This document shows, piece by piece, positions 13,948 through 21,571 of a stretch of 23,203 bases of DNA; within the stretch, counting starts at the first letter, position 1, and each line of letters opens with the position of its first letter. Source of the DNA: Rhizobacter sp. (lineage in GTDB: Bacteria; Pseudomonadota; Gammaproteobacteria; Burkholderiales; Burkholderiaceae_C); assembly GCA_014380155.1 (NCBI GenBank), contig JACMKJ010000479.1:1-23203 (forward strand), read 5' to 3'. The translations under genes were made by a program, and so were the position numbers. The notes under the pieces were generated by a model, which was given only the letters and a program-made list of their open reading frames with translations, had not been told where the DNA came from and did no database searches.

Positions 13948-13960
13948 AAAACGATTAAGG
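13938..13960. promoter_or_regulatory. Inverted repeat between cysB and yajC, candidate CysB operator
   Basis: The arms CCTTATTCG and CGATTAAGG are complementary at 8 of 9 positions around an AAAAA spacer. The left arm is the reverse complement of the CGAATAAGG box. The centre is about 31 bp (three helical turns) from the AGTTG-N5-CAACT dyad at 13911-13925, a spacing typical of paired LysR-regulator sites. Confidence 0.4.
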
Positions 13961-14008
13961 GACCCTTGCCGGAACCTCTTGGGGGCAACCAGGGTCTGCG
14001 CCCTGGCC

Positions 14009-14040
14009 CCTCTGGTGACACAGAGGCGGCGGCATACAAT
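14009..14040 (+). promoter_or_regulatory. Candidate yajC promoter with adjacent small palindrome
   Basis: TACAAT at 14035-14040 is a good -10 about 60 bp before the yajC start. A -35 is weak: CTGGTG at 14012 gives 17-bp spacing and GTGACA at 14015 gives 14. A perfect 6-bp inverted repeat (CCTCTG, six-base loop, CAGAGG; 14009-14026) covers the -35 zone and could be an operator. Confidence 0.3.
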
Positions 14041-14102
14041 TCCAGGCTTTCACTCCGGCGGGGCGCCACCCGGCGCCGACCGGCTCCAACGAGGATCTCC
14101 AC

Positions 14103-14435
14103 GTGTTCATTTCCGAAGCTTTTGCGCAGGCGGCTCCTGCGGCCGCCGCCACCGAATCGCCCCTGGGTGGCATCACCGGCATGCTCCCCATCATCTTGAT
14201 GTTCGTGGTGCTGTACTTCGTGATGATCCGCCCGCAGATGAAGCGCCAGAAGGAGCACAAGTCCATGATCGACGCCCTGGCCAAGGGCGACGAAGTGGTG
14301 GTTGCCGGCGGCGTGCTGGGCCGCGTGTCCAAGATGGGCGACAGCTTCCTGACGGTCGAAGTCGCCAACGGCGTCGAGATCCAGGTGCAGCGCGGTGCGG
14401 TGGTGCAAGTGCTGCCCAAGGGCACCTACAAGTAA
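14103..14435 (+). CDS. yajC: Preprotein translocase accessory subunit YajC
   Basis: This is a 110-residue single-span inner-membrane protein that associates with SecDF and the SecYEG translocon. The start is GTG, with GAGGA seven bases upstream. It gives the family N-terminus FISEAFAQAAPAAA. The membrane helix spans about residues 27-45 (MLPIILMFVVLYFVMIRPQ), followed by the diagnostic MIRPQMKRQKEHKSMI and then GDEVVVAGGVLGRV of the small cytoplasmic beta domain. Length is normal. It is followed 83 bp later by secD in the usual yajC-secD-secF order. The tgt and queA genes often found upstream are absent, and cysB lies there instead. Confidence 0.95.
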   Translation: MFISEAFAQAAPAAAATESPLGGITGMLPIILMFVVLYFVMIRPQMKRQKEHKSMIDALAKGDEVVVAGGVLGRVSKMGDSFLTVEVANGVEIQVQRGAVVQVLPKGTYK

Positions 14436-14518
14436 TCCGACCAAGATAAACGGGCCCGGCCACCAGCGTGGCTGGCGCCGCATAAAAGCAAGGGGCGCCG
14501 CCCCGCGAAAGAGGCTTC

Positions 14519-16399
14519 ATGAATCGCTACCCGTGGTGGAAGTACACGATCCTGGGGCTCGCCCTGCTGGTCGGTCTGATCTTCACCTTGCCCAACTTCT
14601 TTGGTGAAGCGCCCGCCGTTCAGGTGAGCAGTGGCAAGGTCACCGTCAAGCTCGACAGCAGCACCACGCTGCGCGTCGAGCAGGCGCTGAAGGCGGCCGA
14701 TCTCAAGCCCGACTTCGTGCTGCTCGAGGGCAACTCGATCAAGGCCCGTTTCGCCGACGGCGACACGCAGCTCAAGGCCAAAGACGTGCTGAGCAAGGCG
14801 CTCAACCCCGACCTGACCGACCCGAGCTACATCGTGGCGCTCAACCTGCTGTCACGCTCGCCGCACTGGCTGAGCGCGATGCGCGCGCTGCCCATGTACC
14901 TGGGCCTCGATCTGCGCGGTGGTGTGCACTTCCTGATGCAGGTCGACATGAAGGCGGCGCTGACCAAGAAGACCGAAGCGATGGCCGGCGACATCCGCTC
15001 GCAGCTGCGCGACAAGAACCTGCGCCACGCCGGTGTCACCCGCGACGCCAATACCCTCAACGTGCGTTTTCGCGACCGCGAAACCCGCGACGCTGCCGCC
15101 AAGCTGTTGAGCGAGCAGATGACCGATGTGGTGTGGACGCAAGCGCCCGAGGGCACCGACTTCATGCTCAGCGGCACGCTCAAGCCCGAAGCGGCGCGCG
15201 CGGTGCAAGACGCTGCGCTCAAGCAAAACATCACCACGCTGCACAACCGCGTCAACGAGCTCGGCGTGGCCGAACCGGTGATCCAGCAGCAAGGCACCGA
15301 CCGTGTCGTGATCCAGCTGCCGGGCGTGCAAGACACCGCCAAGGCGAAGGACATCATCGGCCGCACCGCCAACCTCGAGTTCCGCCTGGCCGACATGTCG
15401 GCCGAAGCGCGAGCCGCCGTCGAGGGCACCGGCCCCGTGCCTTTCGGGCGCGAACGGTTCACGGTAGGCCGGGGCGCCCCGGTCATCACCTACAAGGAGG
15501 CCGTGGCCACCGGCGAGATGCTGACCAACGCGCAGCCGCGACCTGACCAGAACAGCCAGCCGGCGGTGTCGGTGAGCCTCGACGCCAAAGGTGGGCGGCT
15601 GATGCGCGAGATGACGCGCAATAACGTCGGCAACTTCATGGCCGCGATCCTGTTCGAAAAGGGCAAGGGCGAAGTGCTGACGGTGGCACGCATTCAAGGT
15701 GAGTTCGGCAACGAGTTCCAGATCACCGGCATGGGCACCACCGAAGCCGCAGCCGACCTGAGCCTGCTGCTGCGCGCCGGCTCGCTGGCCGCGCCGATGG
15801 AGATCATCGAAGAAAGCACCATCGGCCCGACCCTGGGCGCCGACAACATCGCCAAGGGCTTCAACAGCGTGATCTACGGTTTTGCCGCGATCGCGGTGTT
15901 CATGTGTGGTTACTACCTGCTGTTTGGCGTGTTCTCCACCGCCGCGCTGGCGTTCAACCTGCTGCTCCTGGTGGCGGTGTTGTCCATGCTGCAGGCCACA
16001 CTCACGCTGCCCGGCATTGCGGCCATAGCGCTGACGCTGGGCATGGCGATCGATGCCAACGTGCTGATCAACGAGCGAGTGCGAGAAGAGTTGCGAGCGG
16101 GGGCGGCACCGCAGGCCGCCATCAACACCGGCTATGAGCGCGCCTTTGCGACGATTCTCGATTCGAATGTCACCACACTGATCGCCGGCATCGCCTTGTT
16201 TGCCTTTGGCTCCGGGCCGATCAAAGGCTTTGCGGTGGTGCACTGCCTGGGCATCCTGACCTCGATGTTCTCGGCCGTCGTGTTCTCGCGCGGTCTGGTG
16301 AACCTCTGGTACGGGCGTCAGAAAAAGCTCAAGTCGGTCTCGATCGGCCAGGTCTGGAAGCCCCAGTCCTCGGAAGTTGACGCCCAGGTCAAGACCTGA
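14519..16399 (+). CDS. secD: Protein translocase subunit SecD
   Basis: This is a 626-residue inner-membrane protein. With SecF it uses the proton gradient to pull exported proteins through SecYEG on the periplasmic side. The first membrane helix is at about residues 10-27, then YLGLDLRGGVHFL (about 125-137, the SecD signature) opens the large periplasmic P1 region. The remaining five membrane helices lie in the C-terminal third, from about residue 455. Motif D, TLGMAIDANVLINERVREEL (from about residue 503), holds the aspartate and arginine involved in proton transfer. The C-terminus is basic and cytoplasmic (WYGRQKKLKSV). AGAGG precedes the ATG. The length matches betaproteobacterial SecD. 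It is 31 bp from secF, so co-translation is expected. Confidence 0.97.
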   Translation: MNRYPWWKYTILGLALLVGLIFTLPNFFGEAPAVQVSSGKVTVKLDSSTTLRVEQALKAADLKPDFVLLEGNSIKARFADGDTQLKAKDVLSKALNPDLTDPSYIVALNLLSRSPHWLSAMRALPMYLGLDLRGGVHFLMQVDMKAALTKKTEAMAGDIRSQLRDKNLRHAGVTRDANTLNVRFRDRETRDAAAKLLSEQMTDVVWTQAPEGTDFMLSGTLKPEAARAVQDAALKQNITTLHNRVNELGVAEPVIQQQGTDRVVIQLPGVQDTAKAKDIIGRTANLEFRLADMSAEARAAVEGTGPVPFGRERFTVGRGAPVITYKEAVATGEMLTNAQPRPDQNSQPAVSVSLDAKGGRLMREMTRNNVGNFMAAILFEKGKGEVLTVARIQGEFGNEFQITGMGTTEAAADLSLLLRAGSLAAPMEIIEESTIGPTLGADNIAKGFNSVIYGFAAIAVFMCGYYLLFGVFSTAALAFNLLLLVAVLSMLQATLTLPGIAAIALTLGMAIDANVLINERVREELRAGAAPQAAINTGYERAFATILDSNVTTLIAGIALFAFGSGPIKGFAVVHCLGILTSMFSAVVFSRGLVNLWYGRQKKLKSVSIGQVWKPQSSEVDAQVKT

Positions 16400-16430
16400 C
16401 CCATCAAGAACTCAAACAGGATTCACAGAC

Positions 16431-17465
16431 ATGGAGTTCTTCAGAATTCGACGCGACATCCCGTTCATGCGGCATGCGCTGGTGTTCAACATCATCTCGC
16501 TGGTCACCTTCCTGGTGGCGGTGTTCTTTCTGGTGACGCGCGGGCTGCACCTGTCGATCGAGTTCACTGGCGGCACGCTGATCGAAGCGCACTACGCCCA
16601 GGCCGCCGACATTCCCAAGGTGCGCTCCACCGTCGAGGCCATGCAGGTGGGCGAGGTGCAGGTGCAGTCGTTTGGCAGCACCAGCAACGTGCTGATTCGC
16701 CTGCCGGTGCGAGGCGATGGCAAGCACGGCGACGTGGTCGACCGTGTGTTCGGCGAGCTGTGCAAGGCCGAAAGCGGCGCTGTGACGCGCAAACAGGTCA
16801 AGACCGACAAGGGCGAGCTGATCGACAAACCGGTGTGTGAAGCAGCGGGTGGCGAGCCGGTGGCCTTGCAGCGCAGCGAGTTCGTCGGCCCGCAGGTGGG
16901 CCGCGAGCTGGCCGAAGACGGCGCCAAGGCGCTGGCCTTCGTGATCATCGGCATCATGATTTACCTGGCGTTTCGCTTCGAGTGGAAATTCTCGGTGGCC
17001 GCCATCGTTGCCAACCTGCACGACGTGATCATCATCCTGGGCTTCTTTGCCTTTTTCCAGTGGGAGTTTTCGCTGTCGGTGCTGGCGGCGGTATTGGCCG
17101 TGCTGGGCTATTCGGTGAACGAATCGGTGGTGATCTTCGACCGGATCCGTGAAGCGTTCCGCAGGTACCGCAAGATGAACACCCACGAGGTGATCGACCA
17201 CGCCATTACCAGCACCATGAGCCGCACCATCATCACCCACGGCAGCACCCAGATGATGGTGCTGTCGATGCTGATCTTTGGCGGGCCGACGCTGCATTAC
17301 TTTGCCATCGCGCTCACCATCGGCATCTGCTTCGGCATTTATTCGTCGGTTTTCGTCGCGGCAGCCATTGCGATGTGGCTGGGTGTCAAGCGCGAAGACC
17401 TGGTCAAGGGCGGGCCGGCCAAAGACGTCGATCCGAACGACCCGAACGCCGGGGCGGTGGTGTAG
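16431..17465 (+). CDS. secF: Protein translocase subunit SecF
   Basis: This is a 344-residue inner-membrane partner of SecD. The ATG at 16431 has AGGA upstream and gives the family start MEFFRIRRDIPFMRHALVF; a longer in-frame start at 16377 would overlap the secD end and is unlikely. The first helix spans about residues 17-36, followed by the SecF signature IEFTGGTLIEAHY (43-55). After the periplasmic domain, five helices follow from about residue 160. The conserved motif GYSVNESVVIFDRIREAFRR, then HAITSTMSRTIITH, contains the residues thought to act in proton conduction. The periplasmic domain carries an insertion (about 107-145, two cysteines) common in betaproteobacterial SecF. Confidence 0.96.
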   Translation: MEFFRIRRDIPFMRHALVFNIISLVTFLVAVFFLVTRGLHLSIEFTGGTLIEAHYAQAADIPKVRSTVEAMQVGEVQVQSFGSTSNVLIRLPVRGDGKHGDVVDRVFGELCKAESGAVTRKQVKTDKGELIDKPVCEAAGGEPVALQRSEFVGPQVGRELAEDGAKALAFVIIGIMIYLAFRFEWKFSVAAIVANLHDVIIILGFFAFFQWEFSLSVLAAVLAVLGYSVNESVVIFDRIREAFRRYRKMNTHEVIDHAITSTMSRTIITHGSTQMMVLSMLIFGGPTLHYFAIALTIGICFGIYSSVFVAAAIAMWLGVKREDLVKGGPAKDVDPNDPNAGAVV

Positions 17466-17508
17466 AGTAAGGCCATCCCCTTCCAGAGAAGCATCGACCA
17501 ACCGTCCC

Positions 17509-19818
17509 ATGGCGACCGCCGCCGATTCGTTGGCCCTGGCCGCCCAGGCTCGCCGCTCCTACGTGGAGCGTTTGTTGAGTGGCGTGCCGAGCGTGGTTCA
17601 CGCGGTGGAAGACGGGGCGAGGTTGCTGGCCACCCAGTCGGCCGAGCACAGCCTCCAGTACAAGCGGCGCGATGTCGCTACCGACCTGCGCAAAGCCTCA
17701 CCGACCTGGCCCAACGGCATCATCTCGGCGTTGCGTGGTGCGTTGGTGAGCGGCATGGTGTCAGCTTCAAGGCCGGGTGACCTTCCTCCACCAGGGCGCA
17801 CCAACCCCGGCATGTCGCTGGTCGACGACGACACCATCGAAACCGAAATCTTGAGCTCCCGACTGGCGCTCGCGATGATGGACCGAGCGTCCTGGGAGTT
17901 CACCGACCTGCGTTCGCGCATGTCGGCGCTCGAAAAGCGCGATGAGCTCGACACCAACGATGTGCTGCGCCCGCATGTGCTGGCACGCATCGTCACCAGC
18001 ACCTGGCGCAGTTCGACGCTCACTCAGGACGCGTGGCGCACGCTGCAGGTGGTGTTGCACGAAGAGTTCGCGCACTTCGCCGAAGAGGCTTACCACGAGA
18101 CCAACCGCTGGTTGATCCAGCAGCGCGTGCTGCCCGAGATCGACCTGCGCCCGTTCATCCGGCGTACGCGCAATTCCTACGTCTTGCCTGCCTCTGGCGG
18201 GGCAGGCAGTTCGCCCGGCCCGGCGTCGGGAACCCCCAGCAGCCTGGGTCGGCTGGGTACCGTCGGTGAAGAGACCCGCATGATGACGCGCGCTGGCGGC
18301 TTTGCGCGCGGGTCAGATCATGCCGAGGCGGTGCTCGGCCGCCTCAACAAGCTCATCGGCCGGCAGGTGCCCGATTTCGCTGGAACCACGCCGATGCCTG
18401 CGGCTTCGGCGGGCCTCAAGGCGGCGATCAGCGAGGCCCAGCAAGGCATCCAGCGGCGTCTTTCGAGCACGACGAGTGGTGGGGTGGTCACAGGCGCACG
18501 GGCCGCCGATGAACCGGTCAGCACCCCGGCCCTGCTCGAAGAAATGCACCAGCGCAAGCAGGCGCTGAAGAAGGCCGCCACCACGCCCGTGGAGCGCGCC
18601 ACCATCGAAATCGTCGCCCTGCTGTTTCAAAGCATCCTGATGGAAGAGCGCATTCCCGCGGTGGTGCGGGTCTGGTTTGCACGCCTGCAGATGCCCGTCT
18701 TGCGCGTGGCCGTGAGTGAGCCCGATTTTTTTGCCACCGTGGACCACCCGGCCCGCCGCCTGATCGACCGGATGGGTGCCTGTGTGATGGGCTTCGACGC
18801 GACCAGCCGGGCGGTCGCCGATACGCTGGAAAAAGAGATCAAGCGTGTGGTGCAGGTCGTCGAGGCTTATCCCGATACCGGGCGCCGCGTGTTCCAGACC
18901 GTGCTCACCGAGTTCGAGAAGTTCCTGGAGCACTACTTCAAGAACGAAAACGAGACTACGCGCAAAGGTGTGTCGCTCGCACAGCAGGTGGAGCAGCGCG
19001 AGACGCTGGCGATTCAATACACCATCGAGCTGCGCAAGATGCTCAACGAGGTGCCGGTGCAAGAAGGGGTGCGTGAGTTCCTCTTCCACGTCTGGGCCGA
19101 CGTGATGGCCATGACGGCGGTGAAGTACAGCGCCCAGGGTGTTGAAACCAAGGCGATGAAACGTGTGGCCGCCGACCTGATCTGGTCGGCCAGCGCCAAG
19201 GTGTCACGCGAAGAGCGGGCCGAGGTGATCCGCCGCCTGCCGCCGCTGCTCAAGACGCTGCGAGAGGGCATGGACCATGCCGGCATCGCGACCGACAAAC
19301 AAGACGAACACATCCAGAAGCTCAACAACTCTCTGGCAGCAGCGTTCACTGCCAAGACGGCTGCCATCGCGCCCGAGCGGCTTGAGGAGCTGATGGGGCG
19401 CCTCGAGACACTGGAAGAGCTGTTGCCCGACAACACCGACGACCTGGAAATCGACGAGTCGCTGGTGCTCGACCTGTCGGGCCACGAAAGCTCGGAGCTC
19501 GAAGTGGTAGGCGAGGGCGGTTCCATGCCCACACCCGCCATGCTCGCGTGGGCTCGCGAACTGCAGGTGGGTGGCTGGTACATGCTCGACTACCGCAACC
19601 GCAACGAAGCGGTGCAACTGGTCTGGCAGGGCATGCGCCGGCAGCTGACATTGTTTGTCTCGCCGCACGGGCGCGGCATCTTGTTCCAACAAAACCGACT
19701 AGCGGCGTTTCTCCAGGCGGGCCTGCTGGTGCCGGCACAAGACGAATCACTGACGGTGCGCGCTACACGCAGCGCTTTGGCCAAACTGGACGTGGACCCC
19801 ACGCGCCTCTTAAACTGA
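17509..19818 (+). CDS. DUF1631 family protein
   Basis: This is a 769-residue soluble protein of the DUF1631 family, found in beta- and gammaproteobacteria, with no established function that I can state. I place the start at 17509 (MATAADSLALAAQARRSYVERLL). The frame is open back to 17278, but that part overlaps secF and is a shadow. The protein is mostly helical. A low-complexity linker rich in Gly, Ser and Pro lies at about residues 230-245 (PASGGAGSSPGPASG), dividing an N-terminal helical domain from the long C-terminal part. The last 90 residues are beta-rich (LQVGGWYMLDYRN, RRQLTLFVSPHG). No signal peptide or membrane helix is seen. It starts 43 bp after secF, in the same direction, and ends at a strong terminator, so it may be the last gene of the sec transcript. 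Confidence 0.85.
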   Translation: MATAADSLALAAQARRSYVERLLSGVPSVVHAVEDGARLLATQSAEHSLQYKRRDVATDLRKASPTWPNGIISALRGALVSGMVSASRPGDLPPPGRTNPGMSLVDDDTIETEILSSRLALAMMDRASWEFTDLRSRMSALEKRDELDTNDVLRPHVLARIVTSTWRSSTLTQDAWRTLQVVLHEEFAHFAEEAYHETNRWLIQQRVLPEIDLRPFIRRTRNSYVLPASGGAGSSPGPASGTPSSLGRLGTVGEETRMMTRAGGFARGSDHAEAVLGRLNKLIGRQVPDFAGTTPMPAASAGLKAAISEAQQGIQRRLSSTTSGGVVTGARAADEPVSTPALLEEMHQRKQALKKAATTPVERATIEIVALLFQSILMEERIPAVVRVWFARLQMPVLRVAVSEPDFFATVDHPARRLIDRMGACVMGFDATSRAVADTLEKEIKRVVQVVEAYPDTGRRVFQTVLTEFEKFLEHYFKNENETTRKGVSLAQQVEQRETLAIQYTIELRKMLNEVPVQEGVREFLFHVWADVMAMTAVKYSAQGVETKAMKRVAADLIWSASAKVSREERAEVIRRLPPLLKTLREGMDHAGIATDKQDEHIQKLNNSLAAAFTAKTAAIAPERLEELMGRLETLEELLPDNTDDLEIDESLVLDLSGHESSELEVVGEGGSMPTPAMLAWARELQVGGWYMLDYRNRNEAVQLVWQGMRRQLTLFVSPHGRGILFQQNRLAAFLQAGLLVPAQDESLTVRATRSALAKLDVDPTRLLN

Positions 19819-19837
19819 CACGATACGGCCTTGGGCA

Positions 19838-19867
19838 ACAAAAAGCCGCCTTAGGGCGGCTTTTTGT
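19838..19867. terminator. Bidirectional intrinsic terminator between DUF1631 and smg
   Basis: A perfect 13-bp stem (ACAAAAAGCCGCC with its complement) closes a TTAG loop. A-rich and T-rich flanks lie on both sides, so it works in either direction. It lies 20 bp after the DUF1631 stop and 18 bp after the smg stop, the expected position for two convergent genes. Confidence 0.95.
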
Positions 19868-19884
19868 TTGAGCGCCGATCCGGG

Positions 19885-20337
19885 TCAGTGAATCAAACGA
19901 TCTTCTTCGTCGACGAACAACTCATCGAGGATCAAAGCGTCAGGCTCTTCGCCCAGGCTCCAGAACACCATCAGCACGATGATCTTCAGGTCTTCCAGAT
20001 CGACCGGCCCGCCAGGAATGGCGGTAGCTCGGTCGATGACCATCTCGCGCATGGGGGGGGGCAACACACCCGCAGATTCGAGAAAGCTCACAAACCCTAT
20101 GGAGTGTTCACCCAGGTGCTCTTGCTCGGCGGGTGAATAGACGCGCAGGCTGTCAGGACTTTGTTCGCCGGAATACGACTGCGCCGCGCTGGCCAGGCCG
20201 TCCAGCCAGGACAGGGCTTCTTCGATCTCGTCCGACTCGAACCCCATGGCCGACAGCTTTCGCGTCAGCTGCGCATGGTCGGGGCACGCATCGGGCCGCC
20301 AGTAGTTTTCGTACAGGTAGACGAGCACGTCAAACAT
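19885..20337 (-). CDS. smg: Smg/DUF494 family protein
   Basis: This is a 150-residue cytoplasmic protein of the Smg (DUF494) family. It shows the conserved start MFDVLVYLYENYW, the central GFESDEIEEALSWLDGL, and the C-terminal EDLKIIVLMVFWSLGEEPDALILDELF. The biochemical role is not established. In many proteobacteria the gene sits beside dprA and def, as here. It is the last gene of the LysM-dprA-smg cluster, 86 bp after dprA, and ends at the shared bidirectional terminator. No good ribosome-binding site is visible before the ATG. Nine consecutive C on the coding strand (20061-20053) fall in the LPPPMRE segment. Confidence 0.93.
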   Translation of the reverse strand: MFDVLVYLYENYWRPDACPDHAQLTRKLSAMGFESDEIEEALSWLDGLASAAQSYSGEQSPDSLRVYSPAEQEHLGEHSIGFVSFLESAGVLPPPMREMVIDRATAIPGGPVDLEDLKIIVLMVFWSLGEEPDALILDELFVDEEDRLIH

Positions 20338-20423
20338 AGATTCACTATACCCCAGGGCCGCTTTGCGGCGCCCGGAATAAATGCGCGTCGTGAGATGGGC
20401 GCAGAGCGCCTCAGGTTGTGCAG

Positions 20424-21530
20424 TCAGCCGGTGCTTACACGCTGGAAAAGTTGGCCTGGCAGGCGTGCCACCTGACCTTCCATTTCAAGCTCAAGCAAAC
20501 GGGTGTTGAGCAGCGCTGCGGGCCAGCCGGTGCGAGCGACCAAGGCGTCCAAAGTGACGGGATCAAAACCCAAGGCCTGCAACAACGGGTCACCGCTTGC
20601 CTCATCGGCAGGCGGTTCCATTGCGCTTCGCGAGGGAGGCTGAAATGAAGGCAGGTCTTCGAGCACGTCCTGCGCGCTGTCGACCAGCTTTGCCCCCTGT
20701 TTGATCAGTGAATGGCAGCCGCGTGATTGGGGCGAATGGATCGAGCCGGGAATGGCAAAAACGTCGCGCCCGGCTTCGCTGGCCAGTCGGGCCGTGATGA
20801 GCGAGCCCGACTGCAGCGCCGCTTCGACCACCAAGGTGCCACGCGTCAGGCCCGCGATGATGCGGTTGCGCATCGGAAAATTGGCTGGCAACGGAGGGGT
20901 GCCAAGCGAGTATTCGCTGAGCATCAGGCCGTTTGCGCTGATTCGATGTGCCAGTTCCAGGTGGCGGCGGGGATAGACGCGGTCCAGGCCGGTACCGATC
21001 ACAGCGATGGTTCGCCCCAAGCCCGACAAGCCGCCTTCATGGGCTGCACCGTCAACACCCAAGGCCAGCCCAGAGACGATGGTGAGTCCTGCTTGGCTCA
21101 GGTGGGCCGCGAAGGCGCGGGCATTTTCACGGCCCTGCGGCGTGGGGTTGCGGCTGCCAACGACGGCCACGCCAGGTGAGTGCAACCGCGTGGCGTCGCC
21201 TTGCAGATACAACAGCAGAGGTGGGTCGGCAATTTCGAGCAGCAGGGGCGGATAGCTGGGGTCACCGAGCGTCAACACCTGACGTGGTGCTTGATCGGTG
21301 GCATTGGCGAGCCAGTTCACCGTGGCCTCCACCAGAGCCGACACCGTGTCCGGTTCTTCGGCCAGCGCGGTGGCCGTGGCGACCGAGACGATTTTTTTGC
21401 GTGCCGCGGTTGGAGCCGCCAGCACGGCTTGTGGCGAACCAAACGCTGCCAACAGCTTGCGAGCCGACTCGCGCCCAACCTGAGGCGTTTCGATGAGCCG
21501 CAGCCAAGCGGCGAGTTCGTCTCGATCCAT
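20424..21530 (-). CDS. dprA: DNA-processing protein DprA (Smf)
   Basis: This 368-residue cytoplasmic protein binds incoming single-stranded DNA during natural transformation and loads RecA on it. An N-terminal helical region (about 1-75; LRLIETPQVGRESARKLL resembles a SAM/HhH-type segment) precedes the Rossmann-like DprA core (about 84-295). The core contains VGSRNPTPQGRENA (124-137), SGLALGVDGAAHEGGL (153-168), GTGLDRVYPRRH, FPMRNRIIAGL and the Gly-Ser-Leu-Ile-Thr-Ala loop. A C-terminal winged-helix domain (about 318-366) is present, as in most betaproteobacteria. All motifs are intact, so the gene looks functional. It lies 41 bp after the LysM gene and is probably co-transcribed with it. 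Confidence 0.95.
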   Translation of the reverse strand: MDRDELAAWLRLIETPQVGRESARKLLAAFGSPQAVLAAPTAARKKIVSVATATALAEEPDTVSALVEATVNWLANATDQAPRQVLTLGDPSYPPLLLEIADPPLLLYLQGDATRLHSPGVAVVGSRNPTPQGRENARAFAAHLSQAGLTIVSGLALGVDGAAHEGGLSGLGRTIAVIGTGLDRVYPRRHLELAHRISANGLMLSEYSLGTPPLPANFPMRNRIIAGLTRGTLVVEAALQSGSLITARLASEAGRDVFAIPGSIHSPQSRGCHSLIKQGAKLVDSAQDVLEDLPSFQPPSRSAMEPPADEASGDPLLQALGFDPVTLDALVARTGWPAALLNTRLLELEMEGQVARLPGQLFQRVSTG

Positions 21531-21571
21531 CGGGGGTGGGTGAGCGCCGGGATGACGCTCGTCGGCCAGTG

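Noticed and set aside
13842..14483. N-terminal extension of the cysB frame by 214 codons
   Set aside because: The extension overlaps yajC in antisense, has no homology to the LysR family, and the ATG at 13841 gives the exact family start.
14436..14518. Small hairpins between yajC and secD (GCCAC/GTGGC, GGGGC/GCCCC)
   Set aside because: Stems are only five base pairs in GC-rich sequence with no T-tract; they are likely chance, and the genes are an operon.
14852..16243. 463-codon minus-strand frame inside secD
   Set aside because: It is a shadow of the secD coding sequence with His/Gln-rich composition and no domain.
17278..17508. In-frame upstream extension of the DUF1631 gene into secF
   Set aside because: The added 77 residues overlap secF in another frame and are Arg/Ser-rich. 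The ATG at 17509 is the better start.
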